Source: a virus
IMG/VR virus record: IMGVR_UViG_3300033144_004293
Location: 1-25,539 of that record
Strand: one strand, 5' to 3'
Length of the DNA: 25,539 nt
Shown here: one piece after another, positions 5,149 through 10,827 of the stretch
How positions within the stretch are numbered: position 1 is the stretch's first letter
Layout of the letters: each line of letters opens with the position of its first letter
Program-made: the position numbers and the translations under genes
Notes under the pieces: model-generated
Seen by the model: only the letters and a program-made list of their open reading frames with translations
Database searches by the model: none
What the model was told of the DNA's origin: nothing

Positions 5149-5867
5149 AAAAATACGAAAACAAAATAATCTGTGGCGACTGTTTGGAAGTAATGAAAGA
5201 TATTCCCAATGAAAGTATTGATTGTATTATTACAAGTCCACCATACAATAAACATTCTGCTGATAGAAAATGTAGTAAGACAGATAGTTGGCAACAAGCC
5301 AATATAGGTTATGGAGATTTTAAAGATGATTTACCGGAGTCAGAATACCAAGAACAACAAAAACAACTTTTGAGAGAGTGTGTGAGAGTTTTGAAAAAAG
5401 AAGGGAGTATTTTTTATAATCATAAAGTTAGAATTGTAAATCATAGGGCTATAATCCCAACAGAATGGTTGAATGAATTTAACATAAGACAAATTTTAAT
5501 TTGGGATAGAGGAAGTAGTCCTCAGTTAGCACCAATTAGATGGTTTCCAACAACAGAATATATCTATTGGATTACAAAAACAAATATACAACCGAAGTTT
5601 TATAAAAGGTCAAAATATCAAAAAGAGATTTTAAAAATATTACCCAAAAAAGATAAAGAACACCCAGCACCATTTCCCAATGAGTTAGTGGAAATATTAT
5701 TAGGAAATACAACTGATGTAGGAGATGTGGTTTTAGACCCATATATGGGAAGTGGGACAACAGCAATAGTAGCAAAAAAGATGAACCGAAATTATATAGG
5801 AATAGAGCTTAATCCTGATTATATAAAACTGACCAACCAAAGATTAAGACAAGAAGTATTATTATAG
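5142..5867 (+). CDS. DNA methyltransferase, beta class (N4-cytosine / N6-adenine type)
   Basis: Catalytic motif IV is TSPPYN at 31-36 near the N-terminus, and the SAM-binding motif I is DPYMGSGTT at about 199-207 near the C-terminus, an order that defines the beta class (PF01555-like). The helix KKMNRNYIGIELN after motif I is also typical. It transfers a methyl group to exocyclic amino groups in DNA, probably to mask phage DNA from restriction; no cognate restriction enzyme is next to it, so it is an orphan. TSPPYN is common in both m4C and m6A enzymes, so specificity cannot be read. Full length, 241 residues. Confidence 0.93.
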   Translation: MLEKYENKIICGDCLEVMKDIPNESIDCIITSPPYNKHSADRKCSKTDSWQQANIGYGDFKDDLPESEYQEQQKQLLRECVRVLKKEGSIFYNHKVRIVNHRAIIPTEWLNEFNIRQILIWDRGSSPQLAPIRWFPTTEYIYWITKTNIQPKFYKRSKYQKEILKILPKKDKEHPAPFPNELVEILLGNTTDVGDVVLDPYMGSGTTAIVAKKMNRNYIGIELNPDYIKLTNQRLRQEVLL

Positions 5868-5871
5868 AAAC

Positions 5872-5894
5872 TTAAAAACTAAATAGGAGGTGAA
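5872..5894 (+). promoter_or_regulatory. Strong Shine-Dalgarno leader, copy 2
   Basis: A near-repeat of 4361-4383 ahead of the HNH gene. AGGAGGTG (5885-5892) is 7 bases before GTG 5900 and supports that non-ATG start. Confidence 0.65.
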
Positions 5895-5899
5895 TTAAG

Positions 5900-6193
5900 G
5901 TGAAGAAGAAAGTAAGAGCAAAAGCTCTGATTTCAAAGAGAAAGAAAAGAAAGTGTTATTTCTGTGGAAAAACAGCAACATCAAGACACCATATAATTCC
6001 AAAAAGAATAGGAGGAAGCGGATTAAAGAACAACCAAGTAGATATGTGCGAAGACTGCCATAAAAAGACGCACAGACTGCTTGACCCTGTAATAGATTAC
6101 TTGTTAATCTATATTAAGGGGCTTCAAAAAACGAAAGCACCGCCACAGATGAGAAAGATAGGATTTATTAGAAATGGAAGGAGGAAAAAATGA
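5900..6193 (+). CDS. HNH endonuclease family protein, small
   Basis: The motif string is CYFCGK (C19, C22), RHHIIPKR (H30-H31), a Gly-rich GGSG turn, Asn near 45, then MCEDCHKKTH (C50, C53, H58). This is a complete beta-beta-alpha-metal HNH core with a structural zinc, the form used by homing-type and restriction-like nucleases. The rest is basic. GTG start set by the strong upstream site. It overlaps the next gene by 4 bases (ATGA). It follows a DNA methyltransferase, so a methyltransferase/HNH functional pair is conceivable but the leader duplication suggests separate mobility. Confidence 0.85.
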   Translation: MKKKVRAKALISKRKKRKCYFCGKTATSRHHIIPKRIGGSGLKNNQVDMCEDCHKKTHRLLDPVIDYLLIYIKGLQKTKAPPQMRKIGFIRNGRRKK

Positions 6194-6477
6194 GAATATT
6201 TAAGAAAAAGAAACGGAAATTAGATAACTGCTTGTTATTCTATCCAGAGATTTTAGAACCACTTTGTTGTAGTTTTCCATTAGAGGAAAAATGTGGGAGA
6301 TATACCAAAATAATTATGCTTAAAAAGGGCAAAAGAGTAAGTATATCATTATGTAAGTATCGCTGTGAAATAATTGGCAGAAAACAATGTATGTATCAAA
6401 GAGCAACTAAAATTGAAAGAATGGGGTGCAAAATAAAACAAAGGGGAAGTGGCAATCCTGCTTCCCCTCTAAATTAA
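6190..6477 (+). CDS. Cys-rich hypothetical protein, 95 aa
   Basis: Start ATG overlaps the preceding stop and has GGAAGGAGG 6-7 bases upstream. The basic N-terminus is followed by paired cysteines (LCCSF, EKCGRY, LCKYRC, KQCMY), more than a single zinc knuckle needs. No secretion signal. The last 12 or so codons coincide with a perfect stem-loop (6442-6468), so the C-terminus may be constrained by RNA structure. Family not recognised. Confidence 0.65.
   Translation: MRIFKKKKRKLDNCLLFYPEILEPLCCSFPLEEKCGRYTKIIMLKKGKRVSISLCKYRCEIIGRKQCMYQRATKIERMGCKIKQRGSGNPASPLN
6442..6468 (+). terminator. GC-rich stem-loop at the end of the Cys-rich gene
   Basis: AGGGGAAG (6442-6449) pairs perfectly with CTTCCCCT (6461-6468) around an 11-base loop. 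It lies inside the coding end and is followed by CTAAATTAAAT, without a strong U-run. A weak terminator or mRNA-stabilising hairpin closing the 4388-6477 block. Confidence 0.5.
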
Positions 6478-6488
6478 ATATAAATTAT

Positions 6489-6725
6489 ATGAAAAAAGAA
6501 AATAAAATACATATAAATGAAGTAGAAAATATAGCAAATATAAAATTAATGTCTGAATGTTGTGATGCAGAAGTAGATATTAGTGGTGGTGGTTATGAAG
6601 GAGAGGATATTGTTCCAATTACTGAGCGTTGTAGTAAATGTGGAAAGTTGTCTCCTAAAACATATAGTTTGGATACCAAAACAGGTAAGAAGGTATCTTA
6701 TGAGGGCACAAGTATACCATTTTAA
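6489..6725 (+). CDS. Phage zinc-ribbon protein, 78 aa
   Basis: SECCDAEVD in the N-terminal half and ERCSKCGKLS in the second half form the four-Cys ribbon seen in a common group of small phage proteins. Between them is a Gly-rich acidic loop. The frame is open from 6426, but ATG 6489 after AAATTAT starts cleanly behind the hairpin and matches other starts. Probably a zinc-stabilised binding protein; no role is established. Confidence 0.7.
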   Translation: MKKENKIHINEVENIANIKLMSECCDAEVDISGGGYEGEDIVPITERCSKCGKLSPKTYSLDTKTGKKVSYEGTSIPF

Positions 6726-6741
6726 CTAACAATTAAATTAT

Positions 6742-7101
6742 ATGGACAAAGATATAAAAATAGAAAAAGGATTTACATTTATAACAGAAGCAGGAAATTT
6801 ACCTATCATTACAAAGGTATTTAAAAATGGGACAATATATGCTTATGAGTTTACAGGAACAGGTGTAGAGGAAGTAGAATATACCTATGATGAGAACGAT
6901 AGGTTGCTTGGAAAAGATAGCCATATTGTCTATGGTGTAGTGGGTAATGATAAAAAAATACTTGAAAATCAAACATCGTTTTATTTTAACAAAGATTATG
7001 CCCGTTCGGCTACTCAACAGATGAATAGACATATTGCGGAAAAGAAAAAACCATATAGGGTTAAGAAATATTATTTGCTTGATTTTAACCAATCTAACTA
7101 A
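6742..7101 (+). CDS. Hypothetical protein, 119 aa, beta-rich
   Basis: The sequence is a run of alternating beta-type segments (FTFITEAG, IITKVFKNGTIYAYEF, HIVYGVVG) with an acidic hairpin DENDRLLGKD, then a basic tail KKKPYRVKKYY. No Cys pairs and no catalytic motif. The leader TAACTAACAATTAAA is shared with the next gene. Family not recognised. Confidence 0.65.
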   Translation: MDKDIKIEKGFTFITEAGNLPIITKVFKNGTIYAYEFTGTGVEEVEYTYDENDRLLGKDSHIVYGVVGNDKKILENQTSFYFNKDYARSATQQMNRHIAEKKKPYRVKKYYLLDFNQSN

Positions 7102-7114
7102 CAATTAAAATTAT

Positions 7115-7321
7115 ATGAAAAATAAAAAAGCATTAGAAAGTATGTTCAATATGTTAAAATCAAAAGGGCTATACAAAACATATGATAGTTATGAAGATTA
7201 TAATGCAAAACAAGACCAATTAAGAGCAGAAAAAGAAGAAGACCCCTATAAATCAGTAGAAAGAGAAAGCGAACAAGCAATACAAGACCAAAATAACGAA
7301 GATATACAAAGATATGAGTAA
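7115..7321 (+). CDS. Charged hypothetical protein, 68 aa
   Basis: A basic helical N-terminus (KALESMFNMLKSKGLYKTY) is followed by an extended acidic/Gln-rich tail, likely disordered. Its start is preceded by the CTAACAATTA leader that also precedes 6742. It overlaps the next ORF by 8 bases. No function visible. Confidence 0.55.
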   Translation: MKNKKALESMFNMLKSKGLYKTYDSYEDYNAKQDQLRAEKEEDPYKSVERESEQAIQDQNNEDIQRYE

Positions 7322-7514
7322 AGAATTAGTTGAAAATATACATTATATGTATGCCCAAACAGCAAAGAGTTTTATTGCCTATGATATTATAGACACAGGA
7401 AAGTATATTAGTATTTTACAACGAGATAAAAATGGGGACTTAACGACAAGAATGATTTTACCAAAAAATAAATTAAAGTTTAGAAAAATATTAAAAGCAA
7501 TAGAAAACTTATGA
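7314..7514 (+). CDS. Hypothetical protein, 66 aa
   Basis: A compact alpha/beta-looking peptide: helix ELVENIHYMYAQ, strands SFIAYDIIDTGKYISILQRD and TTRMILPK, then a final helix FRKILKAIENL. Start and stop both overlap the neighbours by 4-8 bases, so it is part of a coupled run. Family not recognised. Confidence 0.6.
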   Translation: MSKELVENIHYMYAQTAKSFIAYDIIDTGKYISILQRDKNGDLTTRMILPKNKLKFRKILKAIENL

Positions 7515-8020
7515 ATAAAATAATAACAGATATAACTGGCTTAGTTACAATGATTAACCAAGCCAAGAAGAATATGGTAGGGAATTGTCTAATTATAGGC
7601 AAGTGTCTATCCTCAATATCCTCTCAGGAGCTCTGGAAGGGCTATGGTGAGCATTTAGAGACCTTTGACGACTTCCTCAAGGAGATAGTCATTCCGAAGT
7701 CAACAGGACACCATTATATGCGAATATGGGACAAGTTTGGAGAGTATTTATCGGCTAATGGGTTAGCCATACCAACAAGACGGCTTATAAAGTTATTACC
7801 AATAGCCACAGAGGAAAACAAGGAAGAATTATTACATAAGGCAGAGATATTAAATGAAGTTGATTTTAACAAGGAATTACAGGAAGAGAAGGGAATAATA
7901 GATTGCCAGCATCCTTTAAAAGATAGAAAATACTATTACCAATGCGGAATCTGTAAGGCTTGGAAGTTATTATCAAAAGAAGATATAATTGAATTAGCTA
8001 AACAATTAAATGAAGAGTAA
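7511..8020 (+). CDS. Hypothetical protein, 169 aa, helical with C-terminal Cys/His motif
   Basis: The N-terminal 130 residues are helical with the spacing of a phage or plasmid DNA-binding protein: a Gly-rich turn IIGKCL, the helix ETFDDFLKEIVIPKSTGHHYMRIWDKF, and a TRRLIKLLP segment. The C-terminus has DCQH and QCGICKAW, a likely zinc site. A role in DNA binding next to NinG would make sense but this is inference. It overlaps NinG by 11 bases. Confidence 0.65.
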   Translation: MNKIITDITGLVTMINQAKKNMVGNCLIIGKCLSSISSQELWKGYGEHLETFDDFLKEIVIPKSTGHHYMRIWDKFGEYLSANGLAIPTRRLIKLLPIATEENKEELLHKAEILNEVDFNKELQEEKGIIDCQHPLKDRKYYYQCGICKAWKLLSKEDIIELAKQLNEE

Positions 8021-8405
8021 GAAGAAGACAAAAATTAAAGAGGTATCAATTACCAAATTAAGAAAGAAAGCGTGGAAACTTCAATCAGAATATATTCGCA
8101 GGAAAGAAAAAGGAGTATGTTTTACTTGTGGAGATAAGAGAAACTGGAAAGAACAACAAGCAGGACACTTTGTTCACGGACATAATATGGACTTCGTAAA
8201 AGAGAATATACATTGCCAATGTGTCCATTGTAATAAATGGTTGCATGGAAACCTGATAAACTATGCGATTAAGTTGGAAAAGAAATATGGCTATGGCATA
8301 GTCCAGAAGTTAAAACGGCAAGGAGATAAGATAAAAAGGTATAAAGTTAAGGAACTTCAAGCCATAATAGATAAATATAAGAAGTTATTAGAAGAATATG
8401 AATAA
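8010..8405 (+). CDS. ninG: NinG-family recombination protein (lambda Rap-like)
   Basis: The signature is CFTCG (C37, C40), QAGHF, NIHCQCVHCN (C69, C71, C74) and WLHGN followed by helices with KYG, matching PF05766. Lambda NinG/Rap is a Holliday-junction and branched-DNA endonuclease that promotes RecA-independent steps of recombination. At 131 residues it is shorter than lambda NinG (about 200) but contains the whole zinc and HxN core. It sits just before the sigma-like gene, the usual nin-region position. Confidence 0.85.
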   Translation: MKSKKKTKIKEVSITKLRKKAWKLQSEYIRRKEKGVCFTCGDKRNWKEQQAGHFVHGHNMDFVKENIHCQCVHCNKWLHGNLINYAIKLEKKYGYGIVQKLKRQGDKIKRYKVKELQAIIDKYKKLLEEYE

Positions 8406-8571
8406 CCAAAAACCAATATATTGTCCCGAATGCAACACCTTACTTGATAAGAGAACCTTAAATGATGGTGAAACTATTGAAAAATACTGCCCAAAGTGTA
8501 AGATAAATTGGATTTTCGTTGTAAAAGTAAGTTTAACGCCATATAAAGAGTATGAAAAAGAAGAAGTTTAA
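8398..8571 (+). CDS. Zinc-ribbon protein, 57 aa
   Basis: CPEC at 9-12 and CPKC at 31-34 form a canonical two-knuckle ribbon in a short basic peptide. The ATG overlaps the end of ninG and the stop overlaps the next start, so it is translated from the same message. Too small for an enzyme; a nucleic-acid- or polymerase-binding module is possible. Confidence 0.65.
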   Translation: MNNQKPIYCPECNTLLDKRTLNDGETIEKYCPKCKINWIFVVKVSLTPYKEYEKEEV

Positions 8572-8668
8572 AAGTAAAGATGTTCTACTTTGTAGAAAAC
8601 TTGCGAAACTTGTAATAGAAGATAGGAAATTTGGGGAAATGATGTTAAAAATATTTAAATTAAAATAA
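8552..8668 (+). CDS. Basic 38-aa peptide
   Basis: ATG inside the end of the preceding gene. MKKKKFKSKD then a helical basic tail. Overlap and start style support it, but it is short and has no motif. Confidence 0.4.
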   Translation: MKKKKFKSKDVLLCRKLAKLVIEDRKFGEMMLKIFKLK

Positions 8669-8681
8669 AGAATAGTTAAAA

Positions 8682-8716
8682 CTTTACGAAGTTTGACTAA
8701 AAGAACCTTTACGAAG
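8682..8716. repeat. Direct repeat CTTTACGAAG upstream of the sigma-like gene
   Basis: Exact copies at 8682-8691 and 8707-8716, spaced 25 bp, in the only non-coding gap of this gene run. They could be binding sites for a regulator of the sigma-like gene. No clear -10 follows at normal spacing. Confidence 0.35.
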
Positions 8717-8745
8717 GGACTGCTTATAAAAAGTAAGTGCCTTTT

Positions 8746-9057
8746 ATGTTAGATGAAATAAAACAATTTGATAAAACAATAATAAAATTAAGCCGAGCAT
8801 ATAAAATAAAGCCCCTTGAACCTTGCGATATTCAGCAGGAATTAAGGATAGCCCTATGGTTAAACAGGGCTAAGTATAATAAAGACAAAGGAAGTTATAA
8901 AAGCTGGGCTTACATGGTATGCAGAAACAAGTTAAAAGATTTATATAAGCATTATAATCGTCAAAAAAGAGACATATTTAAAGAAATAAGCTTAGATGCC
9001 TTAATGAATAAGGGTTTTGATGTAGGGGTTAAGAGTGATTTTGACATAAGGACTTGA
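8746..9057 (+). CDS. Small sigma-70 region-2-like protein, candidate late-gene regulator
   Basis: The stretch DIQQELRIALWLNRAKYNKDKGSYKSWAYMVCRNKLKDLYK carries the sigma region 2 pattern (DIxQE...AL..A...Y...KG.F..WA....RN...D). Here it is split for reading: DIQQELRIALW, then YNKDKGSYKSW, then CRNKLKDLYK. Region 4 (-35 recognition) is absent in this 104-residue product, so it resembles the compact sigma-like activators phages place just before terminase genes. It would bind RNA polymerase core and redirect it to late promoters. ATG 8746 is preferred; GTG 8737 is an alternative three codons earlier. Followed by a structured element. Confidence 0.7.
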   Translation: MLDEIKQFDKTIIKLSRAYKIKPLEPCDIQQELRIALWLNRAKYNKDKGSYKSWAYMVCRNKLKDLYKHYNRQKRDIFKEISLDALMNKGFDVGVKSDFDIRT

Positions 9058-9090
9058 CTTTTAAAATCGTTTGTCGTTATCTATAGTAGA

Positions 9091-9157
9091 GGGGCAAAAT
9101 TCCAGCTTAACCGACTCGGCTAGAGTAAATTATGAAGCTGTTTAACTATCCCCTCAT
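9091..9157. terminator. Multi-stem element between convergent genes, probable bidirectional terminator
   Basis: GAGGGG (9091-9096) pairs with CCCCTC (9152-9157), CAGCTT (9105-9110) with AAGCTG (9136-9141), and inside them ACTC-GGCTA-GAGT. GTTTTTATT follows on the + side after about 10 bases. It lies between the + sigma-like gene and the end of a minus-strand gene, as a shared terminator should. It shares CCAGCT...GAGTAAAT with the structure at 4124-4184. Confidence 0.5.
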
Positions 9158-9169
9158 TTCGCTTAGTTT

Positions 9170-9328
9170 TTATTGATATAAAGAGAAAGCAAAGATTAAC
9201 ATAGTTATTGATATAACAAGCATTACTGCTAACATTACTTGTGTTAGTATATCAACAACCATTTCTTTTATCTTTTCTCTTTTCTTTCTTCTTATCCGCA
9301 TTTTACGAGCATATAAAGTATAATTCAT
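9170..9328 (-). CDS. Small single-pass membrane protein, 52 aa
   Basis: On the minus strand, the ATG at 9328 lies behind AATATAAAAAT, the same start style as the + strand genes. A very basic N-terminus (KMRIRRKKREKIKEM) precedes one hydrophobic helix VMLAVMLVISITMLIFAF, giving an N-in anchor by the positive-inside rule. An in-frame TTG at 9352 is less likely. Together with the next gene it forms the only minus-strand unit of the window. Function unknown. Confidence 0.55.
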   Translation of the reverse strand: MNYTLYARKMRIRRKKREKIKEMVVDILTQVMLAVMLVISITMLIFAFSLYQ

Positions 9329-9467
9329 ATTTTTATATTCCCGCCCCGCCAAGTAAAAGACATAATATATTATTTAATTCTCAATTCGGCAGGGCAGGTT
9401 CAATTAGTTTCTCATTATTGCCCACTTTCGCTCCTTAAAAAATGAGCAATATCAGAAGCCAATTATG

Positions 9468-9680
9468 CTACCATCTTATGATATTATATTTCCACGGACT
9501 ATGATTGAAAGACTTATCATCCAATAATCTATCTATCACCACATCTTTATTTTTATCATCCTTATAAACTTTATGAATTCTATCTTCTTGCCGTTCTGTT
9601 CTAAATTTAGATAAAGCAGATGAAAACATAACTCCATTTCTTTTTTGCTCTTCTGTTAATTTTTTAAATACTTTTTTCAT
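9468..9680 (-). CDS. Small charged protein on the minus strand, 70 aa
   Basis: ATG at 9680 behind ATAAAGTT, with a consensus-like minus-strand promoter at 9750-9722. The product is hydrophilic: a basic N-terminal helix (KKVFKKLTEEQKRNG), a DRIHKVYKDDKNKDVVIDR centre and a SFNHSPWKYNIIRW end. It may be a small regulator read away from the late genes. Family not recognised. The 9353-9467 gap to the following minus gene holds only GC-rich patches and no ORF. Confidence 0.6.
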   Translation of the reverse strand: MKKVFKKLTEEQKRNGVMFSSALSKFRTERQEDRIHKVYKDDKNKDVVIDRLLDDKSFNHSPWKYNIIRW

Positions 9681-9721
9681 AACTTTATATTATATTATTA
9701 ACTTCGACCTTTACTATCTCT

Positions 9722-9750
9722 ATTATTTCATAAATTAACATGCTTGTCAA
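9722..9750 (-). promoter_or_regulatory. Minus-strand sigma-70-type promoter
   Basis: Read on the minus strand: TTGACA (9750-9745), a 17-base spacer, and AATAAT (9727-9722), five of six at the -10. Well placed for the gene starting at 9680. Confidence 0.6.
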
Positions 9751-9771
9751 TAGGCAAAAAACCCTTATAAA
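9744..9771 (+). promoter_or_regulatory. Candidate divergent plus-strand promoter
   Basis: TTGTCA (9744-9749), a 16-base spacer, TATAAA (9766-9771). Its -35 overlaps that of the minus-strand promoter, forming a divergent control region for the genes at 9680 and 9854. TTGACT at 9774 has no suitable -10. Confidence 0.4.
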
Positions 9772-9832
9772 CATTGACTAAATTGCCCTGTGGATAAAAA
9801 ACAAGCAAAAATCAAAAACCAATTATAACAAA

Positions 9833-9846
9833 AACTAACGCATTAG
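9833..9846 (+). repeat. Leader motif AACTAACGCATTAG, copy 2
   Basis: Exact repeat of 2777-2790, again just ahead of an ATG (9854) and a few bases past a TATAAC -10-like box (9824-9829). Supports a shared regulatory role. Confidence 0.5.
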
Positions 9847-9853
9847 ATTACAT

Positions 9854-10021
9854 ATGTCATCATCAAATTTAAACATACCATTAAACACCGAAAAATATGC
9901 AATCGGTTATGAGAGGATATTCGGCAACAAGTCCAAGTCCAGAAGCAAGTTAAAAAGCAAGTCCAAAAAGAACATAAAAGATAATAAACCAGCTAAGAAA
10001 GAAACTAAAAGGGATAAATAA
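9854..10021 (+). CDS. Basic 55-aa protein with Lys/Ser-rich tail
   Basis: A short ordered start (NIPLNTEKYAIGYERIFG) precedes a tail almost entirely of Lys, Ser and Arg (NKSKSRSKLKSKSKKN). It lies where a small terminase gene might be expected but has no helix-turn-helix and is far too short. DNA binding by the tail is plausible. Start style and leader motif support expression. Confidence 0.55.
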   Translation: MSSSNLNIPLNTEKYAIGYERIFGNKSKSRSKLKSKSKKNIKDNKPAKKETKRDK

Positions 10022-10289
10022 AGGTATTATAAAGGGGCATAAAAGGTATAATAGCATAACTAATAGAATTAAACGGCTTAGAAGGCAATATACGAGCCCT
10101 TATTATTAGAAAATCCCGAGAAAGCCCGTAAATATACGCCGTAGGCCAAGATATAGAGTAGATAGTAGTATAGTAATAGACCTTAATATAGTAAGATATA
10201 GCAATGGATAAGGGGCATTTGATTATACTATATAGGCAAACACTACTAAATATAACCCATTATATACCCAAGAATATCTAAAATATAAC

Positions 10290-10357
10290 CCCATTTATTA
10301 GAAAATAGACCAATAAATCGCATAATATAGCCCATTTAATAGAAAAGAGACTAAAAA
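10290..10357. repeat. Tandem-like degenerate repeat (about 26 bp, period 41)
   Basis: CCCATTTATTAGAAAATAGA at 10290 and CCCATTTAATAGAAAAGAGA at 10331 differ at two positions over 20 bases. A weaker copy (CCCTTATTATTAGAAAAT) starts at 10097. The pattern is iteron-like. Confidence 0.5.
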
Positions 10358-10399
10358 ACCATCAAAACTGACACTCTAAGACCAATAAACATAGGGGTC

Positions 10400-10430
10400 A
10401 GTACTCTATTTACCGAGGAGTACTAAATAG
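10400..10430. repeat. Overlapping inverted repeats
   Basis: AGTACTC (10400-10406) pairs with GAGTACT (10418-10424), and CTATTT (10405-10410) pairs with AAATAG (10425-10430). The two pairings interleave and could form either a cruciform or a pseudoknot in RNA. A dyad operator is an alternative. Confidence 0.5.
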
Positions 10431-10436
10431 GTATAA

Positions 10437-10464
10437 ACTTCGATTATTGTCTATTCTACGAAGT
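10437..10464. repeat. Inverted repeat ACTTCG/CGAAGT
   Basis: Six perfect base pairs around a 16-base loop, 6 bp after the preceding dyad. Short, so only suggestive. Confidence 0.3.
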
Positions 10465-10566
10465 ATATAAAACAAGGACATAGATAGATATAAGACATTA
10501 TAAGAGCAACCCCACCCCTCCGATTGTGAATGGGATAGTAAATATATAGGTACCATACAGAATTTT

Positions 10567-10827
10567 ATGAAAAAGACAAGATTACATATTAATAAACTCA
10601 AGATAGGAGGCTTTGATGTAGAGATTAGATATGTTAAGGATTTGCCTGATGATGGTAATCTATGTGGCGAAAATACTATTCTAATAGATGCTAATTTAAG
10701 TCCTAATGAAAAGGATTTAACCCTTATTCACGAGATATTACATAAAATTAACCCTGCGATGGAGGAAAGGGAGGTAGAATACCTTTCCAGAGCCCTTCAT
10801 CAAATATATAAAGATGCCCAGAGCTAA
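10567..10827 (+). CDS. Minimal zinc-metallopeptidase-like protein (HExxH)
   Basis: The 86-residue product has LIHEILH (HExxH) followed by NPAMEEREVEYLSRALHQI, where Glu in VEYLS is placed as the third zinc ligand, a pattern frequent in tiny phage proteins related to SprT/ImmA-type gluzincins. The upstream half has a VDLPxGxxxGE-like KDLPDDGNLCGENTI strand pair. It may process a phage or host protein, or be a degenerate fold used for binding. It opens the head operon and overlaps terL by 14 bases. Confidence 0.75.
   Translation: MKKTRLHINKLKIGGFDVEIRYVKDLPDDGNLCGENTILIDANLSPNEKDLTLIHEILHKINPAMEEREVEYLSRALHQIYKDAQS

Larger units (their letters stand above)
10022..10566. other. 545-bp non-coding AT-rich region with degenerate repeats; candidate origin, packaging or late-promoter region
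   Basis: No ORF with a plausible product on either strand. It is rich in TATA and in a recurring block CCCATTTATTAGAAAA: near copies start at about 10097, 10290 and 10331, the last two 41 bp apart and extending through a GAC(C/T)(A)AA tail. Two hairpins follow (10400-10424 and 10437-10464). It lies directly upstream of the terminase operon. I cannot tell from sequence whether it is a replication origin, a pac/cos signal or a promoter array. Confidence 0.6.

Noticed and set aside
9091-9157. A tRNA gene, because a 6-bp end-closing stem brackets 67 bases.
   Set aside because: No T-arm or anticodon arm of the right size and no TTC/TGC T-loop; the nested stems and position between convergent genes fit a terminator better.
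10022-10566. A CRISPR-like array.
   Set aside because: Repeats are degenerate, few and unevenly spaced, with no uniform spacers and no cas genes.
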